NCBI RefSeq assembly: GCF_047238345.1
Contig: NZ_JBDFMQ010000001.1
Coordinates: 2,418,001 to 2,482,000 of the forward strand
From: Shouchella sp047238345
GTDB lineage: Bacteria > Bacillota > Bacilli > Bacillales > Bacillaceae_D
Direction: 5' to 3'
Length of the DNA stretch: 64,000 bases
In this document: positions 40,605 through 48,699 of the stretch, one piece after another
How positions within the stretch are numbered: position 1 is the first letter of the stretch
How the letters are laid out: every line of letters begins with the position of its first letter
Position numbers and translations under genes: made by a program
The notes under the pieces: generated by a model
What the model was told of the DNA's origin: nothing
The model's input: the letters and a program-made list of their open reading frames with translations, nothing else
Databases searched by the model: none

Positions 40605-41858
40605 TTGTCTAACGCTTATCGGCGCTTGCGCACAGAAATGGAACCTTATTTAAAAGGATTGAATCGCAAACTTCGATCTTCCCGTTACCTTGCTCCAGCT
40701 CAAATCGAGTCATACGGGCTTGAGGTACGAGATCATTTACATACATTTAAAGAAGATGAACAACTGAATGGGAGTTTTGTCATCATTGATTATTTATATG
40801 GACAAGCAAAAGGAGATGGCCAGTGGGCGTCACTGGAGAGACGGTTTAATCAATTTTTTGATACTATCACCCACCAGATGTATGAGTCAGCGTTTTCTAA
40901 ATCAAAAAAATTAAAGACTCGATTTGCTAAAACATTAGGATCATCTTTTATTGCTTCGATGGAAGACGAACACGCTCCTTATCCGAGATTGTTCTATACG
41001 TTTATGAAAACATTTTCTACAGATCAGATTGATAAGCTCGATCATTATTTTTATGAGCATGATATGAAGAAAGCGTCTCGCTCATTTAGCATAACGATGA
41101 GCTACTTCTTCTTATATATCGGAAAAGAATCCTATGCAAAGACGTTAATGAAGCAAGCTCAACCATTAACATCTGATGAAGCCGTTCCACACTTGTCTTT
41201 ACTAACGCACCGAGAACGATATGAACAAGTATTATCATGGTTTGATACGTTTTTTCCTAACAAAACAGATAAGCTAGGTGTTTTGCAGGAGTACTATGAT
41301 CAATCTGCCTCCTTACATCATTCATCGTCTATTCAGTACGAAACATGGGATCGTTGGTTAAAAGCCCCTTCTTTTAAACGGTTTCAAACGTTGATGAGTC
41401 ATTATTCGGAGCAACAAAAAGCACTTGTGCTCGATTATTTGCTACCGCCTTTGGAGCGACGACTCTTTAGCGAAGCGAATAAACTCGTCTATGCACAGAT
41501 TTTAATTCAATACCCAGACTATGATCGCATGCAGCAATATTTTTTGCTACATGAAACCAATCCACTTGATTTACATGAGCAAAAGCAACAGTTATTACAG
41601 CAGCTTGTACAAGAGCAGCCAGCTCTTTCACTTCCTGTTGTTCATCAGTTTATCATTCGATTAGCAGAAAAACGCACGCGTAAATATTACGTGGAAGCAG
41701 CTGAATACGTTGAAAAACTTGCTTCTATTTATAAGCGTATGAACAAAACCGAACGTTATCAGCAATACAAACAAGCATTATATAAACGATATCAATCGTA
41801 TCGAGCGTTTATTGAGGAGTTGAAACGTCGTGAACCAATCATCCATATGGATTCATAG
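40605..41858 (+). CDS. Cysteine-free partner protein of the SNF2 helicase (YwqB-position)
   Basis: 417-aa soluble, mostly helical protein from a TTG start with GAGGTG 5 nt upstream. It overlaps the SNF2 helicase gene by 29 bp. In B. subtilis and many Bacilli the gene before the ywqA-type helicase encodes a SWIM zinc-finger protein (ywqB; CxCx(n)CxH). This protein holds that position but has no cysteine at all, so it cannot form a SWIM finger. Its C-terminal half has helical repeats (YAQILIQYPDYDRMQQYFLL, YVEAAEYVEKLASIYKRMN) like those following the SWIM finger in that family. It may be a finger-less relative that has lost metal-dependent nucleic acid binding. Identification rests on context. 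Confidence 0.6.
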   Translation: MSNAYRRLRTEMEPYLKGLNRKLRSSRYLAPAQIESYGLEVRDHLHTFKEDEQLNGSFVIIDYLYGQAKGDGQWASLERRFNQFFDTITHQMYESAFSKSKKLKTRFAKTLGSSFIASMEDEHAPYPRLFYTFMKTFSTDQIDKLDHYFYEHDMKKASRSFSITMSYFFLYIGKESYAKTLMKQAQPLTSDEAVPHLSLLTHRERYEQVLSWFDTFFPNKTDKLGVLQEYYDQSASLHHSSSIQYETWDRWLKAPSFKRFQTLMSHYSEQQKALVLDYLLPPLERRLFSEANKLVYAQILIQYPDYDRMQQYFLLHETNPLDLHEQKQQLLQQLVQEQPALSLPVVHQFIIRLAEKRTRKYYVEAAEYVEKLASIYKRMNKTERYQQYKQALYKRYQSYRAFIEELKRREPIIHMDS

Positions 41859-44793
41859 TGGCTGGGTCAATCAGTCCTTTTTCGTTTGGGCAGAGGCAAA
41901 AGGACAAACCAATCAAGCAAAAAGCGGGTTTATCTATCCTTTTCTCTACTCTCCTTTCGAATTAAAATTACGACTGTTTCAAAACGATCCTATTTCTTTT
42001 TACGGAACGTTTTTAACACTATCACGGGCGATTATTCACGTCCCTCTCGTTCAACGTGAGTTTCAATCCTATGTCGGCTCAACGATTATTTATCAATCAG
42101 CCGACTCATGGAAAACACATTTTTTTCCAATAGAAGGCATTTCGTTCACTTTAAAAGAATTCATTCAGTTCCTTCCGTTGTTTCGCACATGGAAAACAGA
42201 CTTTCAGCTAGCGGACGATTTTAATAGTTGGCTTCGGTTTATGGATGACGTTTACGCTTTAATTGAAGGTGGCTATTTTGAACCCAACCAAGCTGGGAAA
42301 TGGGTTTTAAAAGTGAAAGAACAGTGGTTTAAAGATTGGGCTTCATCTATACCAATGTCATCGTTCTCTATCGCCAGCAGTCAAGAAAATCAATCGATTG
42401 AGCAAGAGGATGATGAGCACTATGCTCAACGCAAATCGATTATGGAAGCATTGATCGATTGTACGATTCGGGATTTGTTACACGAAGAAGATGTCACGGT
42501 TCTTTATAATGAATGGCAGCAGTCTGTTGAAGAACCATTACAGCCGCTTCTATCGACATTAAAAACGAGAACCCCAATGACAGCGAAAGAGAATTGGTCG
42601 ACCCACGCGATTCAAGATCGATTAGGGGTAAAGCAACGAGAACCGTTTAAAACAGCTATTGTACTAAATGAACCAAAGGAAAACCAAGTTGACTGGACCC
42701 TCTCTCTAGCGTTGATTGATCGAACTAACCGTGAGCAAGTGATTCCGGTAAAACAATTGTTAACAGGAGACCATCCTTGGCTGACAAACCCCATTCCACA
42801 ATTAAAAAAGGATTTATCGCACATTCAAGATGATTTTCAACCCCTATCGGCCATTAGCTTGTCAGCTCCAACTGTTACAGTTACGAGCGAAGATGCGTTT
42901 GAGCTGTTTATGCAACATGACCGATTTGAGCAAATTGGCGTAACCTTAATTGTGCCAAACCAGTTAAAGCAAACGCCATCGATTAAAGTGAAATTAAAAG
43001 ACATGCAGCAAGATCGTTATAGTGGTGTTGACCCTATTTTGAATTGGAACAGTCTTTCACAATTTGATTATTCCATCATGGTTGGTTCTCAAGAAATGTC
43101 ACAAGAAGAGTTTCAAACATACGTGAGTGAACAAAAATCCCTTTTACATCTTAATAACCAATGGCTTGTGTGGGATCCAAACCTTGCAGAACGGCTTAAG
43201 CAGTTTTTGGATCAGATTCAAGACCAATATACGTATTTAGATGCATGGCGCCTTGATCAAGAGGAAGACGGGCTTGAAGAACTTGATGACATTGATCTTT
43301 CTATTGAGTGGTCAGAAAAAGTTCAAGAGAAATTACCACAATTGTACCGGCGTGAACCTGCTCTTGTTCCCGTTCCTTCTAGACTACAAGGCAGTTTACG
43401 CATGTATCAGCAACAAGGCTTTAGCTGGCTCGTTCACTTGCGCCAAATTGGGTTTGGAGGATGTTTAGCAGATGACATGGGCTTAGGAAAGTCTATTCAA
43501 ACCATTGCATATCTCCTTTATATTCTTGAACAACAACAGCAAAAAGCGGAGCCGTTTTTACTCATTTGCCCGACTTCCCTGCTCTATAATTGGGAGGCAG
43601 AATGTCAAAAATTCGCTCCTGAACTAAACGTATTTATCCACCATGGGAACGATCGAATTCTTGAAAAAGATGAACGACTTAGTGAATACGATTTAGTCAT
43701 TACATCTTATACCCTTGCATTACGAGATGAAGACCTACTGCACGAATTCAATTGGAATGGCCTTATTCTAGATGAGGCTCAGCATATAAAAAATAAAGAA
43801 ACGAAACAGCGTAAAGCCATTCGCAAGCTCCATGCGACTCATCGAATTGCGTTAACTGGAACGCCAATAGAAAATCGATTAACAGAATTATGGTCATTAA
43901 TGGATTTACTGAATCCGTCCTTACTCGGCAACTATAAACAATTTTATGCAACGTACATTAAGCCGATTGAGAAAGATGGGGACAACGAGCGCCAGCAACA
44001 GCTACGAACAGTGATTCATCCATTTCTTTTAAGAAGGACAAAAGAAACAACGGACTCTGAATTAAATTTACCTGCAAAACATGAAGAATTGAAGTACGTT
44101 CCATTGACAATTGAGCAAGTAGGCTTATATCAGGCAATTGTCAATGACATTGAAGATCAAATCCATTCGGTCTCTACAATGGAGCGACGCGCGCTCATCT
44201 TACGGACAATTACGCGCTTAAAACAAATCTGTAACCATCCAGCTCAATTTTTAAAAGCACCTATTGAAGCGCATCGTTCAGGTAAGTGGGAAATGTTCCA
44301 AACATTGGTGCACGAGATTTATGAGCGACAAGAAAGTACACTCATTTTTACCCAGTATAAAGAAATGGGCAAACTCATTCGGTCGTATTTAGAAGAAACG
44401 TATGGTGCAACATCTTTTTTACATGGAGGATTAACAAAAAAACAACGGTTAGAGGCAATTGAAAGCTTTCAAGATCGTGAAGGACCTTCCTTTTTTGTTT
44501 TATCACTAAAAGCAGGCGGCGTTGGCTTGAATTTAACAAAAGCGACGAACGTCATTCACTACGATCGATGGTGGAATCCAGCAGTTGAAAACCAAGCTAC
44601 CGACCGCGCCTATCGGATTGGCCAAACAGACGAGGTTCATGTGTACAAGTTGCTAACAGAGGGAACGATTGAGGAAAAAATCGACCGAATGATTACAGGT
44701 AAGCAACATTTGGCCGACGGCATTTTAGCCTCCTCTTCACAAGTAACAGAACTAAGTGATGAAGAATTACTTTCTTTATTGCGATTAAGTTAA
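41830..44793 (+). CDS. SNF2-family ATPase/helicase (YwqA-like)
   Basis: 987-aa superfamily 2 ATPase. Residues 1-500 are the bacterial SNF2-associated region. The helicase core covers about 515-985: motif I CLADDMGLGKSIQTIAYLLY, Ia LLICPTSLLYNWEAE, II LILDEAQHIKNKETK (DEAQ), III ALTGTPIENRLTELW, IV STLIFTQYKEMG, V LSLKAGGVGLNLTKATNVIH, VI ATDRAYRIGQTDEVHVYKL. The GTG start at 41830 has GAGGAG 10 nt upstream and lies inside the previous gene. These bacterial SNF2 proteins (RapA-distant) translocate on DNA and are thought to remodel nucleoprotein complexes. B. subtilis YwqA is the closest known type. Followed 18 bp later by a 48-aa gene. Confidence 0.92.
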   Translation: MNQSSIWIHSGWVNQSFFVWAEAKGQTNQAKSGFIYPFLYSPFELKLRLFQNDPISFYGTFLTLSRAIIHVPLVQREFQSYVGSTIIYQSADSWKTHFFPIEGISFTLKEFIQFLPLFRTWKTDFQLADDFNSWLRFMDDVYALIEGGYFEPNQAGKWVLKVKEQWFKDWASSIPMSSFSIASSQENQSIEQEDDEHYAQRKSIMEALIDCTIRDLLHEEDVTVLYNEWQQSVEEPLQPLLSTLKTRTPMTAKENWSTHAIQDRLGVKQREPFKTAIVLNEPKENQVDWTLSLALIDRTNREQVIPVKQLLTGDHPWLTNPIPQLKKDLSHIQDDFQPLSAISLSAPTVTVTSEDAFELFMQHDRFEQIGVTLIVPNQLKQTPSIKVKLKDMQQDRYSGVDPILNWNSLSQFDYSIMVGSQEMSQEEFQTYVSEQKSLLHLNNQWLVWDPNLAERLKQFLDQIQDQYTYLDAWRLDQEEDGLEELDDIDLSIEWSEKVQEKLPQLYRREPALVPVPSRLQGSLRMYQQQGFSWLVHLRQIGFGGCLADDMGLGKSIQTIAYLLYILEQQQQKAEPFLLICPTSLLYNWEAECQKFAPELNVFIHHGNDRILEKDERLSEYDLVITSYTLALRDEDLLHEFNWNGLILDEAQHIKNKETKQRKAIRKLHATHRIALTGTPIENRLTELWSLMDLLNPSLLGNYKQFYATYIKPIEKDGDNERQQQLRTVIHPFLLRRTKETTDSELNLPAKHEELKYVPLTIEQVGLYQAIVNDIEDQIHSVSTMERRALILRTITRLKQICNHPAQFLKAPIEAHRSGKWEMFQTLVHEIYERQESTLIFTQYKEMGKLIRSYLEETYGATSFLHGGLTKKQRLEAIESFQDREGPSFFVLSLKAGGVGLNLTKATNVIHYDRWWNPAVENQATDRAYRIGQTDEVHVYKLLTEGTIEEKIDRMITGKQHLADGILASSSQVTELSDEELLSLLRLS

Positions 44794-44811
44794 TAAGTTG
44801 GTGAAAGCATA

Positions 44812-44958
44812 ATGAAACAGCCATTTGAGTCATTTTGGAAAACAGTTGAGCGTGAAAAAGAGTCTAAGACAGTCACCATTCCTCAAACAGAAGCTGGTAC
44901 GCCAGAATGGAAAGCATTAAAAGAACGCATCCAGCAAAAAGCAAAAGAAAGAAGGTAG
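44812..44958 (+). CDS. 48-aa charged protein downstream of the SNF2 gene
   Basis: Starts at ATG 44812, 18 bp after the SNF2 stop, with a modest site (TTGGTGA). The sequence MKQPFESFWKTVEREKESK...KALKERIQQKAKERR is highly charged and helical at both ends around a TIPQTEAGTPEW turn, and has no Cys. Its stop codon lies in the terminator stem, which supports real translation to the end of the operon. Function unknown; likely a small partner of the SNF2 unit. Confidence 0.6.
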   Translation: MKQPFESFWKTVEREKESKTVTIPQTEAGTPEWKALKERIQQKAKERR

Positions 44959-44984
44959 AGACGAGTCTCTACCTTCTTTCTTTG
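44947..44984. terminator. Bidirectional terminator of the SNF2 operon and BsuPI-lipoprotein gene
   Basis: GAAAGAAGGTAGAGA (44947-44961) pairs with TCTCTACCTTCTTTC (44966-44980), a perfect 15-bp stem with T-rich flanks. Confidence 0.92.
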
Positions 44985-44986
44985 TG

Positions 44987-45484
44987 TTACGATTTACTAA
45001 TTTCAACTTCAATCGACTGTGTAAATGTATTTGGATCGCTTAATGATTCTACAATGTTTTCGTCAACCAAAAGCTCCACAGTCATCATATACGCTCCTGC
45101 TGGTATGTTCTCTGTAGAAATTTCTTCTCGTACGTCTTCAATTTCGCCTGGCTCATACGTTTTTTCCGTTACGCTTTGAGCAAACATATGCTCATCCGAA
45201 TAGCGGAATACTTCTTCTTCTTGTGCATTCACAAGTGTGATTTCATATAATTGTTGCGATGGGAAGGTTAACGTCTGTGCTTCATCTGTTCCGTTTTCAA
45301 TGTACATCTCTACAAATAGCGTATCATCTGAAAGTTGATGATCAACTGTAAATACCCATTCATCAGACATAGTAGAATCTCCTCCAGCTGGAATATTCTG
45401 ATCTTCTTCTTCCTCAGCCTGGCCACCACAAGCTGCTAATGTAAAAGCAAACGTAAGGCCCATTAGTACATTCAACGTTTTCAA
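44987..45484 (-). CDS. Lipoprotein with BsuPI (intracellular proteinase inhibitor-like) domain
   Basis: 165-aa protein from a TTG start (AGGAGG, 8-nt spacer). The lipobox L-A-A-C puts the lipidated Cys at residue 19. An acidic linker follows. The beta-rich domain (about 45-160) has the BsuPI signature pieces LTFPSQQLYEITLVNAQEEEVFRYSDE shortened here as FPSQQLYEITLV and VFRYSDEHMFAQSV, plus YEPGE. In B. subtilis the related ipi protein is cytoplasmic and inhibits the intracellular subtilisin; the gene lies next to yitT, as here. This copy is exported and anchored, so it would face extracellular or wall proteases, or serve a different role. Confidence 0.78.
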   Translation of the reverse strand: MKTLNVLMGLTFAFTLAACGGQAEEEEDQNIPAGGDSTMSDEWVFTVDHQLSDDTLFVEMYIENGTDEAQTLTFPSQQLYEITLVNAQEEEVFRYSDEHMFAQSVTEKTYEPGEIEDVREEISTENIPAGAYMMTVELLVDENIVESLSDPNTFTQSIEVEISKS

Positions 45485-45499
45485 GACAAATTCCTCCTA

Positions 45500-46321
45500 T
45501 TAATCTTTCCGGAACAACCCGAAGATGTTCGCTGTCTCAACAATGTTCGTGAACGCCGCCGGATCGACTTCTTCAACGATATTTTTCAGCTCATACAGCT
45601 CGTACCTTGTAATAACAATCACTAACATTTCTTTTTCCTCAAATGTATACCCACCTTTAGCTGGTAAACGGGTAATCCCTCTGGTTAAACGTTGATGAAT
45701 CGCTTTATTTAGCGTATCTGCGTTTTTTGTTACAATCATCGCGGTTAGTTTCACATAGCGAGTGTGAATGGCGTCAATAAAGCGTGAGGTTACATAAATA
45801 GAAATTAACGTAAATAACGCTTTTTCAGGATCTAGCATAATTCCTGATGCCACTACAATGATTGAATTTAAAATGAAGAAAAAGCTGCCAACAGGTCGAT
45901 CAGACATTCTCGCTAACACGAGCACTATAATATCCAAACCACCCGAAGATGCGCCCCATTTAAGCAACAGCCCGGCACCACCTGCAGCGATAACCCCTCC
46001 GAAGACGGCATTTAACATAATGTCTTCAGAGAAAGCATAAACAGGCAAGACTTCTAAGAAAATGGTTGTCAGCACAACACTTGCAAAGCTATAGATTGTA
46101 AAACTCTTTCCAACTTTAAGCCAACCAAGGATTGCGACTGGAATGTTTAATAGCAACAATAGGATCCCTGTAGATAATGGCACGACATAGGATAAAAGCT
46201 GCGCGACACCAGTAAAGCCACTGGCAAATACATCAGCTGGTAGAAGAAAGAAATTTAGTGAACTTGCAAGTAAAAACGAACCAATAATAACAATGAAAAT
46301 TTTTCCGAATTTACGAATCAT
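45500..46321 (-). CDS. yitT: YitT-family membrane protein
   Basis: 273-aa protein with five or six membrane segments (about residues 8-165) of the DUF161 type: SSLNFFLLPADVFASGFTG, LLLKWGASSGGLDIIVLV. A cytosolic DUF2179 domain follows (about 215-270): TRLPAKGGYTFEEKEMLVIV, YELYELKNIVEEVDPAAFTN. This is the standard YitT architecture. The family is widespread in Firmicutes and often present in several copies; its transported or sensed ligand is unknown. Tight spacing links it to the esterase-like gene (1 bp) upstream and the BsuPI lipoprotein gene downstream. Confidence 0.9.
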   Translation of the reverse strand: MIRKFGKIFIVIIGSFLLASSLNFFLLPADVFASGFTGVAQLLSYVVPLSTGILLLLLNIPVAILGWLKVGKSFTIYSFASVVLTTIFLEVLPVYAFSEDIMLNAVFGGVIAAGGAGLLLKWGASSGGLDIIVLVLARMSDRPVGSFFFILNSIIVVASGIMLDPEKALFTLISIYVTSRFIDAIHTRYVKLTAMIVTKNADTLNKAIHQRLTRGITRLPAKGGYTFEEKEMLVIVITRYELYELKNIVEEVDPAAFTNIVETANIFGLFRKD

Positions 46322-46322
46322 T

Positions 46323-47099
46323 TTACATCGTCACCTGGTTCTGGCTTTCCACTTGTTTTTCAAACCAATTCGCAGCATCGAGCATAGCACTTCGCGTTAT
46401 TTTGTGATCCGCTCCTTTTTCAGGGTAGAATGTCACTTGATGATCTTGAACGATAGAAGATGCTTTTAATTGTTCTAAAAAAGCTTGAGCGAATTGATAA
46501 GGGACCGTTTGATCTTCCATACCGTGCCAGATGTATAGCTGCCGATCTTCAAGGACACGTACATCCCGTGATAGATCAAACACACGTACCTGCTCTAAAA
46601 TGGCTTCTTTTTGTTCCTCAGTAATCTTCATACCACGTTTTGTAGCGACCTCAAACATCAATTTTGCAAATTCTTCATATTGAGGCGCTCCCATAAACAA
46701 ACACGCATGTTTGATCCAGTCATATTGTTGCAAGAGCCCATATGAAGTAATTGCACCCATCGAAGTACCACCAATAAATAGTTGGTTCTCCTCGGTTTGA
46801 AATCGTTCATTGATTGCCTGTACGAGACGTGGAAACTCTTCAATTGACTGTTGGATAACCGACCAAAAATGAAGGTACGGATCTTTTGAGCCTTCTCCTG
46901 GCTGTCGGACACCATGATAGAGCGCATCTGGTAACACCACTCGGAATCCTTTCTTTGCAATGGTATACGCAATATGCAAATTATGTTCTTTTGCGCTTGT
47001 GACGCCATGATAAAAAAACAACGTTGGCTTTTCACCACGTTCTTCTTCCTCTACAATAAGTAGAGGGATATTATGTATCACATCTTCTTGAATTCGCAT
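46323..47099 (-). CDS. Alpha/beta hydrolase, YitV-like esterase
   Basis: 258-aa hydrolase with a full catalytic set. The oxyanion region is LFFYHGVTSAKEHN, and the nucleophile Ser is in FIGGTSMGAITSYG (GxSxG, about residue 117). The Asp is likely in HGMEDQTVPYQ and the His in EKGADHKITRSA. The start has TAGGAGTGG upstream. The B. subtilis YitV type (short-chain esterase) fits size and neighbourhood: yitT, BsuPI and this gene form a cluster as in the yitT-ipi-yitU-yitV region. Cytosolic, no signal peptide. Confidence 0.82.
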   Translation of the reverse strand: MRIQEDVIHNIPLLIVEEEERGEKPTLFFYHGVTSAKEHNLHIAYTIAKKGFRVVLPDALYHGVRQPGEGSKDPYLHFWSVIQQSIEEFPRLVQAINERFQTEENQLFIGGTSMGAITSYGLLQQYDWIKHACLFMGAPQYEEFAKLMFEVATKRGMKITEEQKEAILEQVRVFDLSRDVRVLEDRQLYIWHGMEDQTVPYQFAQAFLEQLKASSIVQDHQVTFYPEKGADHKITRSAMLDAANWFEKQVESQNQVTM

Positions 47100-47120
47100 C
47101 TCTCTGATCCACTCCTACGT

Positions 47121-47148
47121 TCAAAAAAGCCGCCTAGAAGGCAGCTTT
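47121..47148 (-). terminator. Terminator of the 86-aa gene
   Basis: AAAGCCGCCT (47126-47135) pairs with AGGCAGCTTT (47139-47148, one G-U), with T6 on the minus strand. Confidence 0.78.
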
Positions 47149-47155
47149 CACAAAA

Positions 47156-47416
47156 TTATTGGTACTTTTCGTTATAACGTTGGATGCTGTATAACGATCC
47201 TTCGTCAACCATTTTGCTGTCTTCCGTATAGGGTCTAGGGTTCCCTAATTGAAAGGATTTAATTTTTTCTTCTTTTGATTTCCCTGTCACTTTGTTTAAA
47301 AAGTCTTGACTCTTTTCTTTTAAATCTGCTCGCTTATCACCATCTACTAAGTAAACCGTCAATGCTCCTGCTACGGCTGCCGATGCTACAGCAACAATTG
47401 TTTTCTTTGCATCCAC
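47156..47416 (-). CDS. YtxH-like small membrane-anchored protein
   Basis: 86-aa protein from a GTG at 47416 (GAGGGG, 9 nt upstream). The N-terminus MDAKKTIVAVASAAVAGAL is a single membrane segment or anchor. It is followed by a short charged helix (DGDKRADLKEKSQDFLNKVTGKSKEEK) like the YtxH general-stress family, and a polar tail ending RYNEKYQ. YtxH-type proteins are induced by general stress in B. subtilis; no sigma-B promoter could be confirmed here. Monocistronic between hairpins. Confidence 0.5.
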   Translation of the reverse strand: MDAKKTIVAVASAAVAGALTVYLVDGDKRADLKEKSQDFLNKVTGKSKEEKIKSFQLGNPRPYTEDSKMVDEGSLYSIQRYNEKYQ

Positions 47417-47544
47417 TACAAAAAACCCCTCTCTAAACAAAATCAACGATTCTCTTTATAGTATGTTCCCTAAATGATACTTCATAAACCTAAAAGAATG
47501 ATTCAATTTCATAACCCATAAATCGTTACAGTGATAAAATAGGA

Positions 47545-47590
47545 AGAATCTTTATAAGTGGTCATAACCCACTCATAAAGATTCTTTTCA
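47545..47590 (-). terminator. Terminator of the rhodanese gene
   Basis: A 17-bp stem (47545-47561 with 47569-47585, one mismatch) built around AGAATCTTTAT/ATAAAGATTCT, followed by T-rich sequence on both strands. Confidence 0.85.
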
Positions 47591-47617
47591 CTTAAGCTCA
47601 ATCCTACTAATTGACTA

Positions 47618-47998
47618 TTATTTACCTGTGTACAGTTCTTTTGGTTCTTTTACGATCCATTCTTGACCAAAAGAACGCTCGCCGTCCCATTCTAACATCC
47701 CGCCATCATAATTACGGACATTTGTAAAACCCTGTTCCTTCATGTACATTGCTGTATTTTGACTTCTACGTCCACTTCTACATACAAGAATATAACTCTT
47801 GTCGTCATCCATTTCTTGAAGCATGGATGGCACTTCATTCATCGGAATGAGTGGAACCCCTGGAATGTGTCCGTCTTCATATTCAGTTACTTCGCGAACG
47901 TCAATAACAATCGGCTCATCGTGCGGTTTTTTGTTTTGTAATTCGTCTTTCAATTCACTCGTAGATATTTGTAAAATACCATCTTCAGTTTTACTCAT
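47618..47998 (-). CDS. Single-domain rhodanese
   Basis: 126-aa sulfurtransferase-fold protein. The rhodanese core has IVIDVREVTEYEDGHIPGV near residue 30 and the active-site loop ILVCRSGRRSQNTAMYM with the catalytic Cys (about residue 72). The C-terminal GGMLEWDGE is typical. The ATG at 47998 is chosen over the TTG at 48010 because GGAGG lies between them with a 5-nt spacer. Likely sulfur carrier or thiol protection; no substrate evidence. It follows the two-TM protein gene by 20 bp. Confidence 0.88.
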   Translation of the reverse strand: MSKTEDGILQISTSELKDELQNKKPHDEPIVIDVREVTEYEDGHIPGVPLIPMNEVPSMLQEMDDDKSYILVCRSGRRSQNTAMYMKEQGFTNVRNYDGGMLEWDGERSFGQEWIVKEPKELYTGK

Positions 47999-48018
47999 AG
48001 GAACCTCCAATTTTTCGC

Positions 48019-48567
48019 TTATTCAATCGTTATGTCAATGTGGGGAAACGACTCTCGAAGCTGCGTTAGCGTCACTTCTTCAGCTTCTAATTGTTCAAAG
48101 ACAGGTAGAACGACATCATCAATGTAGCTTGCCACATCAATGGTACCATCAGACCGAATGTAATCATCGTGATCAGACACAATCTCATATAAAGGCTGAA
48201 ACGATTGAATCTGAAATGCTACTGTTCTTCCTTGGATGTCTCTCGTATAGTCTCTCGTATCAATTGCATGCACACGATAGACCGATGCCAAACTTACGTA
48301 ACGCGCCTGCTCTTGTTCGATTTGCTCTTCTTGATTGTCTGTCATAACAACATCGCCACTATATGCCGTTGGGACAAAAACGGAAATAGCAAAGTAAAGT
48401 GTCAATACTGTTATAAAGACGAGAAAGGAACTTGTCCTTTCTTTTCCTCTTGTATCTCCGCTTCTCTTTTGAATACTTCGATGGACAATAAAGAGGGTAA
48501 CTGCTAATAAAAGAATGCAGCTAGTAATAAGGATAAACTGAAACCAACCTTCAGATAAGATCACCAT
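48019..48567 (-). CDS. Two-TM membrane protein, function unknown
   Basis: 182-aa protein with two hydrophobic segments (about residues 9-29 and 47-68) separated by a basic cytosolic loop (HRSIQKRSGDTRGKERTSS). An acidic extracytoplasmic domain of about 110 residues follows (DVVMTDNQEEQIEQEQARY ... ESFPHIDITIE). No catalytic motif is recognised. It is likely co-transcribed with the downstream rhodanese gene. The acidic external domain fits the alkaliphile pattern in this window. Confidence 0.6.
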   Translation of the reverse strand: MVILSEGWFQFILITSCILLLAVTLFIVHRSIQKRSGDTRGKERTSSFLVFITVLTLYFAISVFVPTAYSGDVVMTDNQEEQIEQEQARYVSLASVYRVHAIDTRDYTRDIQGRTVAFQIQSFQPLYEIVSDHDDYIRSDGTIDVASYIDDVVLPVFEQLEAEEVTLTQLRESFPHIDITIE

Positions 48568-48699
48568 TTAAAACGACTCTCTTTCTCGTACAATAATGTT
48601 CGTTAATCATTCGTATCGTACCATAAGAGCGTTCATTTAAAAACGAAAAAGCGTTAAATTGAAGAAGATTTTGCGATTGTTTTCCATCTGTCTCTAGCC

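Noticed and set aside
47823..48347. 174-codon plus-strand frame spanning the rhodanese and two-TM genes
   Set aside because: It crosses two real minus-strand genes and shows no domain or start signal.
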